DNA of 64,000 nucleotides from Alphaproteobacteria bacterium (lineage in GTDB: Bacteria > Pseudomonadota > Alphaproteobacteria > Micropepsales > Micropepsaceae): positions 1 to 64,000 of the forward strand of contig JAICHV010000007.1 of the NCBI GenBank assembly GCA_025924715.1, in the 5' to 3' direction. This document shows positions 1-8,744 of the stretch, piece after piece. The position numbers and the translations under genes were made by a program. The notes under the pieces were generated by a model, which saw nothing but the letters and a program-made list of their open reading frames with translations, made no database searches and was not told the origin of the DNA. Every line of letters begins with the position of its first letter. The first letter of the stretch is position 1.

Positions 1-730
1 AAGACCTCGCCTCGCCTGCGCGATTGTCGAACGGCACCGCGGTTTCGCTGGTGGTGTCGGCTTTGGGGCGATTGGCGTTGAGATGGTCGGCCCGCACCAT
101 GTGATAGACCACTTCGGCGATATTGGTGGCGTGGTCGCCGCTGCGCTCGATATTCTTGGCGACAAACAGCAGATGGGTGCAGAGCCCGATGGTGCGCGGG
201 TCTTCCATCATATAGGTGAGCAGCTCGCGGAACAGGCTGTTGTAGATTTCGTCGATCTCGCCGTCCTGCCGCCACACCGCTTCGGCCAGTTCGGCATTGC
301 GGACGGCATAGGCATCCAGCACCTGTTTGAGCTGGCCGAGCGCGGCGCGCCCCATGCGGGCCAGGCTTTGGGTCAAGCGGATCGGCGGCTCGCGGTTGAG
401 CACCAGCGCCCGCTTGGCGATATTCTTGGCGAGGTCGCCGATGCGCTCCAGCTCCGCCGCGGTCTTGATCGCTGCCAGGGTCTCGCGCAGATCCACTGCC
501 ATGGGCTGGCGCAGGGCCAGCAATTTCAAGGCGCGGTCTTCGATCTCCTGCTGCAAGGCATCGATACGCGCGTCGCCGCCAACCGCGGCTTCCCCGGCAT
601 GGCTGTCGCGCCGGGCGATGGCTTCGATCGCGCAGGCGAATTGCGCCTCCGCCAGCCCGCCCATCTGGGCGACCAGGGCGGTCAGCGTGTCGAGTTGATC
701 GGTGAAGGATTTGACGGTGTGCTCTGTCAT
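1..730 (-). CDS. phoU: Phosphate transport system regulator PhoU (3' end truncated by window edge)
   Basis: Reverse-strand translation begins MTEHTVKSFTDQLDTLTALVAQMGGLAEAQF and contains AELERIGDLAKNIAKRAL and NIERSGDHATNIAEVVYHMV, typical PhoU repeats. The supplied + strand ORFs here are antisense shadows. Confidence 0.9.
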   Translation of the reverse strand, partial: MTEHTVKSFTDQLDTLTALVAQMGGLAEAQFACAIEAIARRDSHAGEAAVGGDARIDALQQEIEDRALKLLALRQPMAVDLRETLAAIKTAAELERIGDLAKNIAKRALVLNREPPIRLTQSLARMGRAALGQLKQVLDAYAVRNAELAEAVWRQDGEIDEIYNSLFRELLTYMMEDPRTIGLCTHLLFVAKNIERSGDHATNIAEVVYHMVRADHLNANRPKADTTSETAVPFDNRAGEARS

Positions 731-794
731 CGCGACTCGCGTGTTGCAGCCTTCCCTTGGGATAGGGGTTTACCGCCAATTCTATGCGACAGTT

Positions 795-2072
795 TTATAA
801 CAGTTCCGTGACGGCCAGGGAGTCCGGGGATTTTGCGGCATTCTCCGCCGGAATAATCGGCAGGGAAACGGTGAAGGTGGCGCCCCCGCCGGGCTGGCTT
901 TCGATGGTCAGCCGCCCCTGATGCCGGCTGACGATATGTTTGACGATGGCCAGCCCCAGGCCCGTGCCGCCCTTTTCCCGGCTGCGCTTGACGTCGACGC
1001 GATAGAACCTCTCGGTCAGGCGGGGGATGGCGCCGGCGGGGATGCCTTCGCCGTCATCGCGGATCGTCACGAAAACCTGCTCGTCGACCGCCTGCCCCAG
1101 GGTGATCCAGACATGGCCCTGCTGGCGGCCATATTTGATGGCGTTGTGGATCAGGTTCTGGAAAAGCTGCACCAACTCGTCGCGATCGCCCATCACTTCG
1201 GGCAGTCCGGCCCCGCCCTGGACCGTCACCTCGATGTCGTCGGCTTCGGCCAGCGGCGTCAGGGCGGCGGCGGCCTCGCGCACCACATGCTCCAGCACGA
1301 TGCGGCCCTGGGGCGGGACATGTTCGTTCAATTCGATGCGGGCCAGCGACAGAAGATCGTCGATCAATCTTCGCATCCGGGCGGCTTCCACGCTCATGAT
1401 TTCCAGGAACTGATCGCGCGCCTCCGCGTCGTTCTTGGCATGGCCGCGCAAGGTGTCGATGAATCCGGTCACGGCCGCCAATGGCGTGCGCAATTCATGG
1501 CTGGCATTGGCCACGAAGTCGGCGCGGGCCTGCTCGCTGCGGCGAATGGCGGTCAGGTCGTGAAGCAGCAGCAAGGTCACCGGCGGCGCGGTGCTGATGG
1601 TGGCGCTATAGGCCTGGAAATGCCGCTCGATCGGCACCGGCAGGGTAAAGGGCACGCTGGCGGGCTGGCCGCTGCGGGCGGTGTGGCCGAGCACCTCCAG
1701 CACTGCCGGATTGCGAAACAAGGTGCTGACATGGCTGCGCAGCGCGCCGGGGCCCAGCAAGCCGCGCATCGGCTCATTGACGAAGAACACCCGCTGGTCG
1801 ACATCCAGCAACATCACCGGCAGGGGCAATTGCTCCAGCAGCAGCCGGGTCATGGGCGGCAATTCCGCGATCCGCCCGCCGCCGCGCGGCAGCGCCGGCT
1901 GAGGAAGTGGCGGCGGCACCATGAAGCGGATCACCAGTGCGCAGGCCAGCGCAAAGGCGATCAGGCTCCACAGCCCCGCCTGGCCCAGCGCCAGCACCGC
2001 TACGCCAGCCAGCACCAAACCCGCTGTCAGGGTCCAGATCCGGCTGCGCAGGAAATTTCCGATCTGCGCCAT
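795..2072 (-). CDS. phoR: Phosphate regulon sensor histidine kinase PhoR-like
   Basis: Two N-terminal TM segments, PAS-like region, FVANASHELRTPLAAVTGFIDTL H-box, HNAIKYG N-box, GTGLGLAIVKHIVSRH G-box; directly upstream of phoU. Confidence 0.85.
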   Translation of the reverse strand: MAQIGNFLRSRIWTLTAGLVLAGVAVLALGQAGLWSLIAFALACALVIRFMVPPPLPQPALPRGGGRIAELPPMTRLLLEQLPLPVMLLDVDQRVFFVNEPMRGLLGPGALRSHVSTLFRNPAVLEVLGHTARSGQPASVPFTLPVPIERHFQAYSATISTAPPVTLLLLHDLTAIRRSEQARADFVANASHELRTPLAAVTGFIDTLRGHAKNDAEARDQFLEIMSVEAARMRRLIDDLLSLARIELNEHVPPQGRIVLEHVVREAAAALTPLAEADDIEVTVQGGAGLPEVMGDRDELVQLFQNLIHNAIKYGRQQGHVWITLGQAVDEQVFVTIRDDGEGIPAGAIPRLTERFYRVDVKRSREKGGTGLGLAIVKHIVSRHQGRLTIESQPGGGATFTVSLPIIPAENAAKSPDSLAVTELL

Positions 2073-2109
2073 GTCTCTCCGTACACCTTGTAGCCGCGCC
2101 GGCCACCGG

Positions 2110-2131
2110 CTGTCACCTTGGATCGTGACAG
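2110..2131. promoter_or_regulatory. Palindrome CTGTCAC-N8-GTGACAG upstream of phoR; possible Pho-box-like element
   Basis: Perfect 7-bp inverted repeat 38 bp upstream of the phoR start; the half site resembles the PhoB CTGTCA(C/T) repeat, but the arrangement is inverted rather than direct. Confidence 0.3.
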
Positions 2132-2160
2132 GGGCGCGTCAACGTCCTTCCGTGCAAGGA

Positions 2161-2592
2161 TCAATCCAGCGGCGGCCGTCCGCGCCCCTGTTTGATCTGC
2201 CCCCTGCGCTGCTTGGTCTCGCGGCGCCTGGATTTGCTGGAGCGGGGCACTTTGGTGGGGCGGCGCGGTTTGACCGGCTTTGCTGCCTCCTCGATCAGCG
2301 AGGCCAGCCGCGCCCGCGCATCGGCGCGGTTGCGCTCTTGCTCGCGGAAGCGCCGGGCCGTGATGGTGAGAATGCCCTCTTTCGAAAGCCGGCTTCCCGC
2401 CAGCGCCCGCAAGGCATCGCGCACATGCGGCGGCAGGCTGGTGCTGCGGCCCAGGTCGAAGGACAGTTGCACCGCGCTGGCCACCTTGTTGACATTCTGG
2501 CCGCCGGGGCCGGACGCCTGGATGAACCGCTCGGACAATTCGCTTTCGGGCACGAAAAATCCCCGCGCCCATATGCCGTCGCCCCGCGTCAT
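2161..2592 (-). CDS. arfB: Alternative ribosome-rescue peptidyl-tRNA hydrolase ArfB
   Basis: MTRGDGIWARGFFVPESELSERFIQASGPGGQNVNKVASAVQL: GGQ-containing RF-1 domain, with a Lys/Arg-rich C-terminal tail. Confidence 0.88.
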   Translation of the reverse strand: MTRGDGIWARGFFVPESELSERFIQASGPGGQNVNKVASAVQLSFDLGRSTSLPPHVRDALRALAGSRLSKEGILTITARRFREQERNRADARARLASLIEEAAKPVKPRRPTKVPRSSKSRRRETKQRRGQIKQGRGRPPLD

Positions 2593-2676
2593 GGGACGGG
2601 GTGCGGCTTGGCGCAGAAGGGTTTGTTCGCGGACATGTGAACCAGTATAGCTGGACCGCGTTTTTGGGAAACCAGC

Positions 2677-3900
2677 ATGAGCGGCGGCTTCGCCCCCGAC
2701 CGGCTTGACCGCGTCACCGCGACGATCAAAGCCCGCTATGTCGACAGCGGCGCCATTCCCGGCGCCCTCACCCTGATCTGGCGCAAGGGCGCGGTCCATC
2801 ATCTGGGCATGAGCGGGATGATCGATCTGGCGCGCGGGTGTGCGATGCGCGAAGACGCCATTTTCCGCATCTATTCCATGACCAAGCCGATCACCGCGGT
2901 GGCGCTGCTGATGCTGTTGGAAGAGGGCAAGATCGCCCTGGACGATCCGGTGTACCGCTTCATCCCGGGCTTCGAACATCTGAAGCTTTATGCCGGCGGC
3001 ACGCTGGCTGGCGGTTTTACCACCACGCCGTCGCCGCGCCCGATGCGGGTGGTGGATCTTCTGCGCCAGACCTCGGGCTTGACCTATGGAATCCTCAACC
3101 GCACCGATCTGGACGCCGCCTATCGCAAGCTGGGCGTGGCGGAATTCAACACCCACGGCGGTCTTGCGGCGATGATCGCGCAGCTCGAAAAGCTCCCACT
3201 GGAATTCGCCCCGGGCGAGACCTGGAATTATTCGGTGTCGATCGATGTGGCCGGCTATCTGGTGGAAAAACTTTCCGGCCAGGGCTTTGGCGATTTTCTT
3301 CGGCGGCGGATTCTAGAGCCCCTGGGCATGACCGATACCGATTTCTTGGTTCCGGAAACCCAGCGCGACCGCTTGGCGACCTGCTATTATGCCCAGGATG
3401 GCAAATTGCTGGTTTCCGACGATGCCGCCCATTCCACCTATTTCGCCCCGCCCCCGCTGGAATCGGGCGGCGCCGGCTTGGTCGGGACGGCGGCCGATTA
3501 TTTGCGCTTCTGCCGCATGCTGCTTGCGGGCGGCGAACTGGACGGGGTGCGGCTCCTCAGCCCCAAGACCATAAGCCTGATGACGATGAACCATCTTCCC
3601 GGCGGACGCGAGATGACCGACATGATGCCGGTCACCGCCACCTTTAACGAAGCCGGCTATAACGGCGTCGGCTTCGGGCTGGGTGTGGCTGTCACCCTGG
3701 ACCCCGTTCGCGCCGCCCTGCCCGGCACGCGGGGCGAATTTTCCTGGGGCGGAGCGGCTTCGACCTATTTCTTCGCCGATCCGAAGGAAAATTTGGCGGT
3801 GGTGTTCATGACCCAGGTGCTGAGCGCGCCCGAGCGTATCCGCCTGCGCCGCGATCTGCGCACATTGGTTTATTCTGCGATGACGGAGAGTTTGGCGTGA
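2677..3900 (+). CDS. Serine hydrolase, beta-lactamase class C / EstB-like family
   Basis: FRIYSMTKPITAVALLMLLEEGKIALDDPV (SxxK) and WNYSVSIDVAGYLVE (YxV) motifs. Confidence 0.85.
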   Translation: MSGGFAPDRLDRVTATIKARYVDSGAIPGALTLIWRKGAVHHLGMSGMIDLARGCAMREDAIFRIYSMTKPITAVALLMLLEEGKIALDDPVYRFIPGFEHLKLYAGGTLAGGFTTTPSPRPMRVVDLLRQTSGLTYGILNRTDLDAAYRKLGVAEFNTHGGLAAMIAQLEKLPLEFAPGETWNYSVSIDVAGYLVEKLSGQGFGDFLRRRILEPLGMTDTDFLVPETQRDRLATCYYAQDGKLLVSDDAAHSTYFAPPPLESGGAGLVGTAADYLRFCRMLLAGGELDGVRLLSPKTISLMTMNHLPGGREMTDMMPVTATFNEAGYNGVGFGLGVAVTLDPVRAALPGTRGEFSWGGAASTYFFADPKENLAVVFMTQVLSAPERIRLRRDLRTLVYSAMTESLA

Positions 3901-4769
3901 TCCGGGAAGAATTCGCGCTGTCTGAGTGGCACGGCCCCTTCGATGCGGCGACACAAGCGCGCGCCCTGGCCGCGCTGGAAAAGGGCCAGGTGCTTTATTT
4001 CCCTGGGCTCGCATTCCCTTTGGGTGAGAACGAGCGCGAATTCCTGGACCCGGCCCTGACCGACGGCAAAGCCAAGAACATCAGCCTCAATCATACGACC
4101 GGAAAATTGCAGGGCACCTCGGCCGCCGGCGAGAAAGCGGAGCGGCTCGCCGCGATGATCGAACGCTTCGGCGCCGGCGCCACCCGGCTGGTGGAAGATT
4201 TGCTGCCCGGCTATGCCGGATTGGAGCGGGCGCGCACCTCGTATCGGCCGGTGGAAGTGGAAGACCGGCCCTATTCGGTGATCCAGGACGACCGCCTGCT
4301 CCATATCGACGCCTTTCCCTCGCGCCCCATGCAGGCGGGGCGGCGCATCCTGCGGTTCTTTTCCAATGTGGCGCCGTCCGGATCGCGGTGCTGGGAGGTC
4401 GGCGAACCCTTTGAGGATTTTGCCCGCCGCTTTGCGCCGCGGGTGAAACCGCATCTGCCGGGCCAGAGCTGGCTCTTTGCCCGCCTGGGCGTCACGCGCG
4501 GACAGCGCAGCGCCTATGACGAAACCATGCTGTCGCTGCATGATGCCGCCAAGCGCGACAGCCGCTATCAGAAAAACGCGCCCCATACGGCGCTGGATTT
4601 CCCGCCGGGCTCATCCTGGCTGGTCTATACCGACCAGGTGCTGCATGCGGCGCTGAAAGGCGAATTTGCCCTGGAACAGACCTTCCATCTGGATATCGCC
4701 AAAATGGCGGAGCCGCAGCGCGCACCCATCAAGGTGCTGGAGCGGCTGACGGGCAGGCGCCTGGCCTAG
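3897..4769 (+). CDS. kdoO: Kdo 3-hydroxylase (KdoO family, Fe(II)/2-oxoglutarate dioxygenase)
   Basis: LLHIDAFPSRPMQAGRRILRFFSNV (HxD) and SWLVYTDQVLHAALKGEFALEQTFHL are like Kdo hydroxylase family proteins; overlaps the preceding ORF by 4 bp. Confidence 0.75.
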   Translation: MIREEFALSEWHGPFDAATQARALAALEKGQVLYFPGLAFPLGENEREFLDPALTDGKAKNISLNHTTGKLQGTSAAGEKAERLAAMIERFGAGATRLVEDLLPGYAGLERARTSYRPVEVEDRPYSVIQDDRLLHIDAFPSRPMQAGRRILRFFSNVAPSGSRCWEVGEPFEDFARRFAPRVKPHLPGQSWLFARLGVTRGQRSAYDETMLSLHDAAKRDSRYQKNAPHTALDFPPGSSWLVYTDQVLHAALKGEFALEQTFHLDIAKMAEPQRAPIKVLERLTGRRLA

Positions 4770-5140
4770 CCGACCGCCGACACTCCGATTTCGGCCAGCT
4801 TGGCGCGCAGCACCAGGCGGTCGAACGGCTTCATGATGAAATCATTGGCGCCCGCCGCCATGGCATTGGCGATCTCGCCGGCGTCGTTTTCGGTGGTGCA
4901 AAACAGAACCACCGGCCGGGCGCCGCCGGGCTGGCCGCGCAGGCTTTTGACGAATTCGGCGCCGGTCATCGACGGCAGATTCCAGTCCAGGAAGATCACG
5001 TCCGGCATTTGCTCTCGGCAGGCACGCAGCGCCGTCATGCCGTCCTCCGCCTCGCCGGTGGAGAATTGCAGTTCTTCAAAGATACGCCGGGCGACCGTGC
5101 GGATCACGCGGCTGTCATCGACCACCAGACATTGTTTCAT
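4766..5140 (-). CDS. CheY-like single-domain response regulator
   Basis: CLVVDDSRVIRTVARRIFEELQF...DVIFLDWNLPSMTGAEFV...GANDFIMKPF; receiver domain only. Confidence 0.85.
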   Translation of the reverse strand: MKQCLVVDDSRVIRTVARRIFEELQFSTGEAEDGMTALRACREQMPDVIFLDWNLPSMTGAEFVKSLRGQPGGARPVVLFCTTENDAGEIANAMAAGANDFIMKPFDRLVLRAKLAEIGVSAVG

Positions 5141-5244
5141 GGGCGGATGTATCCCTGTCACCTGGCGCCCTCAAAAAGCAACGCAAGGCAAGGGGATGCT
5201 ACCTAAGGAAAGTAAAGAAGGACTTGCCGGGGAACCCGCGCCCG

Positions 5245-5865
5245 TTAACCGGCGGTGAGCTCGACCAGGCCGTCCGCGGCGCGAATGGTGAGGCCGGCGT
5301 TAACCGCGCGCGACAGTTTGTGGGTCAGAAAGGGCTGAACCCCGCGGGCATCGACCTCGCTCACGGGCTGTTCGCCCCGGATGGAGCGCTCGACATCCTC
5401 GGCCAGGCGGATATGGGTGCCGGTCGCCCGAATGATGAAGGACGGCGCGGCAGGATCGGCCCCCGCCTCCACCCGCACCAACCCGCCGCGCGGCAAACAA
5501 TCGGCGCCCAGCAGGGTCGCGTTCATCAGCAGCTTGGCCCAATCCTTGCCCCAATGGGCCTGGGGGACATGCCATTCCAGGGTGACCTTGCCGCCTTCCA
5601 GCAGGCCCGAGACCAGGCGTCCGACCTCGTTCAGATCCAGTTCGGCGCCTGCCGAGCCGGCGGCGCCAAAGGCGATGCGCATGAATTGAATGCGGGCCAG
5701 CGCCTGGTTGGCGCTGGAGGCCACCAGCTTGAGAGCGTCCTCGCGCATCGCCGCGTCGCGCTCGTCCTCCAGCACTTCCAGGCCGTTGACCACAGCGCCC
5801 AGAGGCCCGACAAGGTCATGGCAAACCCGGCTCACCATAAGGGCGGAGAATTCTATCTCGTTCAT
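5245..5865 (-). CDS. chpT: Histidine phosphotransferase ChpT
   Basis: SALMVSRVCHDLVGPLGAVVNGLEVL followed by a degenerate ATPase-like domain; next to a receiver protein. Confidence 0.82.
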   Translation of the reverse strand: MNEIEFSALMVSRVCHDLVGPLGAVVNGLEVLEDERDAAMREDALKLVASSANQALARIQFMRIAFGAAGSAGAELDLNEVGRLVSGLLEGGKVTLEWHVPQAHWGKDWAKLLMNATLLGADCLPRGGLVRVEAGADPAAPSFIIRATGTHIRLAEDVERSIRGEQPVSEVDARGVQPFLTHKLSRAVNAGLTIRAADGLVELTAG

Positions 5866-5913
5866 GGCGCTTTCTACTCAGACTTTACGCTTGGTAACTG
5901 ACTCCAGCGCGTC

Positions 5914-5928
5914 TTAAGGAATTCTTAA
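5914..5928. promoter_or_regulatory. Putative CtrA binding site TTAA-N7-TTAA
   Basis: TTAAGGAATTCTTAA between divergent chpT and cysQ, 49-63 bp upstream of the chpT start; a GANTC (GACTC, 5900-5904) lies between site and gene. Confidence 0.55.
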
Positions 5929-5929
5929 T

Positions 5930-6703
5930 ATGGGTGCAACCGCAGCTATGCTGGCCGCGATCGCCGCCGAAGCCGGCGCGGTGGTGATGCGCCATTACCA
6001 GGCCGGTACCCAGGCGCGGTTCAAAACCGATGCCTCGCCCGTGACAGATGCCGATCAAGAGGCCGAAAAGCTGATCCTGGACCGGCTCGGGCGGCACTAT
6101 CCGAGGGTGGCGGTGGTGGCGGAGGAAGAAACCGCGGCCGGGCGAGTGGCGGCGATCGGCCATCATTTCTTCCTGGTCGATCCGCTGGACGGCACCAAGG
6201 AATTCCTCTCCCGCAATGGAGAGTTCACGGTGAACATCGCCGAGATTGTGGACGGCGTGCCGGTGTCCGGCGCGGTCTATGCCCCCGCGGTTTCGCGGCT
6301 GTTCTATGCGGACGCGGAAGGCGCCTTTGAATTGGCGCTCGCGCCGGGAACAGAGCCCGATTTCACGCGAGGCCGCCGGCTGTTCGCGCGGCAGCCCGCT
6401 GCCGAAGGCTTGGTGGCGGTCGGCAGCCGCAGCCATGGCGATCCGGCGACGGACGCGTATCTGAAACGCTTTGCAATCTGCCGTTTCACCAGCGCGGGTT
6501 CCTCGCTGAAATTCTGCCTGCTGGCGGCGGGCGAAGCCGATATCTACGCGCGCGGCGGCCGCACCATGGAGTGGGATATCGCCGCCGGCCATGCCGTGCT
6601 GGCGGCGGCAGGCGGCAGCGTCAAGACCTGGGACGGTATGGCGCTGCACTATGGCAAAACGGGTTTTGAAAATCCGCCCTTTGTGGCCAGGGGCCTGGTT
6701 TAA
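5930..6703 (+). CDS. cysQ: 3'(2'),5'-bisphosphate nucleotidase CysQ
   Basis: Inositol monophosphatase superfamily: DPLDGTKEFLSRNGEFTVNIA and EWDIAAGHAVLAAAGG. Confidence 0.85.
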   Translation: MGATAAMLAAIAAEAGAVVMRHYQAGTQARFKTDASPVTDADQEAEKLILDRLGRHYPRVAVVAEEETAAGRVAAIGHHFFLVDPLDGTKEFLSRNGEFTVNIAEIVDGVPVSGAVYAPAVSRLFYADAEGAFELALAPGTEPDFTRGRRLFARQPAAEGLVAVGSRSHGDPATDAYLKRFAICRFTSAGSSLKFCLLAAGEADIYARGGRTMEWDIAAGHAVLAAAGGSVKTWDGMALHYGKTGFENPPFVARGLV

Positions 6704-6936
6704 CGATCCAGGTCATGCCGTGAGGAATAAAACACCAGGCCCATCAAGCCGGCGCCGAGCAGGAAGGTCACCACCGCGCCCAGGATCATGAAAAACCAGC
6801 CCAGCGGGCTCATATGCACGCCGGTCATCGCCTGCCAGGCGCCGATCGCATACCAGCCCGCCCAGACCAAAAGCCCCAGCAGGATCACCAAAGTGAGGAT
6901 TACGGCGGGGGAAAAACTGCTTTTTTTCATGGTCAC
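6700..6936 (-). CDS. Small membrane protein, two predicted TM helices
   Basis: 78 aa ORF with two hydrophobic segments (FSPAVILTLVILLGLLVWAGWY; GWFFMILGAVVTFLLGAGLMGLVFY). Confidence 0.5.
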   Translation of the reverse strand: MTMKKSSFSPAVILTLVILLGLLVWAGWYAIGAWQAMTGVHMSPLGWFFMILGAVVTFLLGAGLMGLVFYSSRHDLDR

Positions 6937-7028
6937 TCCTGCCTTCCACTATAGCGGGGCTGTAAAAAAGCCAAAATCTAGGCGAAACTACAAAAGGGCG
7001 GGAAACGAGAATGGACAAGGGAGCTGTC

Positions 7029-7595
7029 ATGAACCGTAAGCAATTCCTCGCCGGCCTGGCGGCCACAGTCGCCGCTCCGGGTGCCGCGCTGGCCGACCAA
7101 TTCACCGACGATGCCAAATATACCGCCAATGAAATCACCCAGGCGGGTGCGGATTTCTTCGGGATCACCACCGAAGCGATGGCCAAAGGCGTACAGCATG
7201 TCTTTGCCGATCTGGGGGAACCCGATGCCTATATCAAGGGCGATGAAGGCTCCGGCGCCTTTATTGTCGGGCTGCGCTATGGCTCTGGCTGGCTGATCCG
7301 CAAGACCCGCGAGCCGATGAAAGTGTATTGGCGGGGTCCCTCGGTGGGCTTCGATGCGGGCGGCAATGCTTCGAAATGCTTCACCCTGGTTTACAATCTC
7401 AAGGACGACAAAAGACTGTTCCAGCGCTTTCCGGGTGTCGAAGGCAGCTTCTATTTTGTCGCGGGATTGGGTGTGAACTATCAACGCAGCGGCGGTGTCA
7501 CCTTGGCGCCGATTCGCACCGGCGTCGGCCTGCGCGCCGGCGCGAACGTCCACTATCAAGTCTATTCCGACAAGCGCGACTGGTTCCCTCTATAA
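7029..7595 (+). CDS. DUF1134 protein (EipA family envelope-integrity protein)
   Basis: Signal peptide MNRKQFLAGLAATVAAPGAALA, then FGITTEAMAKGVQHVFADLGEPDAYIKGDEGSGAFIVGLRYGSGWL, characteristic of DUF1134. Confidence 0.8.
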   Translation: MNRKQFLAGLAATVAAPGAALADQFTDDAKYTANEITQAGADFFGITTEAMAKGVQHVFADLGEPDAYIKGDEGSGAFIVGLRYGSGWLIRKTREPMKVYWRGPSVGFDAGGNASKCFTLVYNLKDDKRLFQRFPGVEGSFYFVAGLGVNYQRSGGVTLAPIRTGVGLRAGANVHYQVYSDKRDWFPL

Positions 7596-7632
7596 TCGCC
7601 GCGATCCTCGCGGCTGGGGCGCCTAAATTTGG

Positions 7633-8598
7633 CTACGCCTTGGCGGGTTCGGGGGGGCCTCCGACGGCTCCTGCCGGGGCGGGAAGATAGAGCAGCAGGG
7701 CGGCGGCGACATAGATGGACGAGAACGTGCCCACCACGATGCCGAACAGGATCGGGCCGGAAAAATCGGTCAGCGCCGGACCGCCGAAGAAATAAAGCGG
7801 CAGGATCGAGACCGCCGTGGCCGCCGATGTCAGGATGGTTCGCGTCACCATCTGGTTGGTGGATAGGTTGATCAATTCCGCCAGTTTCATCCGTTTGTAT
7901 TTGCGGCGATTTTCGCGGATTCGGTCGAACACCACCACGGTATCGTTGATCGAATAGCCGGCCAGGGTGAGCAGCGCCGCCACCGAGGTCAGGCCGAATT
8001 CCAGATGGAAAACCGAGAACAACCCCGCCGTCACCAGCACGTCATGGCCGGTGGCGACCGCAGCCCCAATGCCGTACTGCCATTCGAAGCGCACCGCGAC
8101 ATAGATCGCGATCAGCACAATGGCGATCAACGTCGCCTTGATGCCCGCGTTGAGCAGGTCCTGGCTCACCGCGGCGCCGACCACATCCTGTTTGAGGGTG
8201 GTGAATCCCGGCCCCAATTTGGCTTTGATCGCGCTGACCACCTGCTGGTCCAGTTTGTTCTGGTCTTGGCCGGCACTAGCCTGGTGCGGCAGAACGCGGA
8301 TCATGGCGCAGCTTCCCGCCGGCTTGTCGCATCCGCCCGTGCCGCCGTAAGTCTGCACCACCGGATCGCCATAGCCCAGGCTGATGATATCGGTCCGCAT
8401 CTTGCCGATATTGATCACCTGCGCCGCCTTGACCTCGATCAGCACGCCGCCTTTGAAGTCGATGCCCAGATTGAACCCCTGCCAGGCGATGGAGACGATC
8501 GAAACCAGCAGCAGCAAGCCGTCGATGGCGAAGGCGAAATACCGCGCCCCGACAAAATTGATGTTGGTGGCCTCGGGGATGAACCTGAGCAAGGGCAT
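7633..8598 (-). CDS. secF: Protein translocase subunit SecF
   Basis: GFNLGIDFKGGVLIEVKA, LLTLAGYSINDTVVVFDRIRENRRK and six-TM architecture. Confidence 0.95.
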   Translation of the reverse strand: MPLLRFIPEATNINFVGARYFAFAIDGLLLLVSIVSIAWQGFNLGIDFKGGVLIEVKAAQVINIGKMRTDIISLGYGDPVVQTYGGTGGCDKPAGSCAMIRVLPHQASAGQDQNKLDQQVVSAIKAKLGPGFTTLKQDVVGAAVSQDLLNAGIKATLIAIVLIAIYVAVRFEWQYGIGAAVATGHDVLVTAGLFSVFHLEFGLTSVAALLTLAGYSINDTVVVFDRIRENRRKYKRMKLAELINLSTNQMVTRTILTSAATAVSILPLYFFGGPALTDFSGPILFGIVVGTFSSIYVAAALLLYLPAPAGAVGGPPEPAKA

Positions 8599-8744
8599 GG
8601 AGGAACTCGCAAAAAAAGAGCGGCGAACCTACAGGTCGGCCGGCCGCGGAACAAGCAAAGGCGGGACGTTTATGTGTACGGCAACAACTTAAGGCAACAT
8701 CCCCGGATTTCAAGGCTCAAGGGCTGGACCGACCTGCGTTGCGG

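Noticed and set aside
2593-3156. N-terminal extension of ArfB (331-aa ORF)
   Set aside because: The added region is antisense to the serine hydrolase gene and unlike ArfB; the ATG at 2592 fits the family length.
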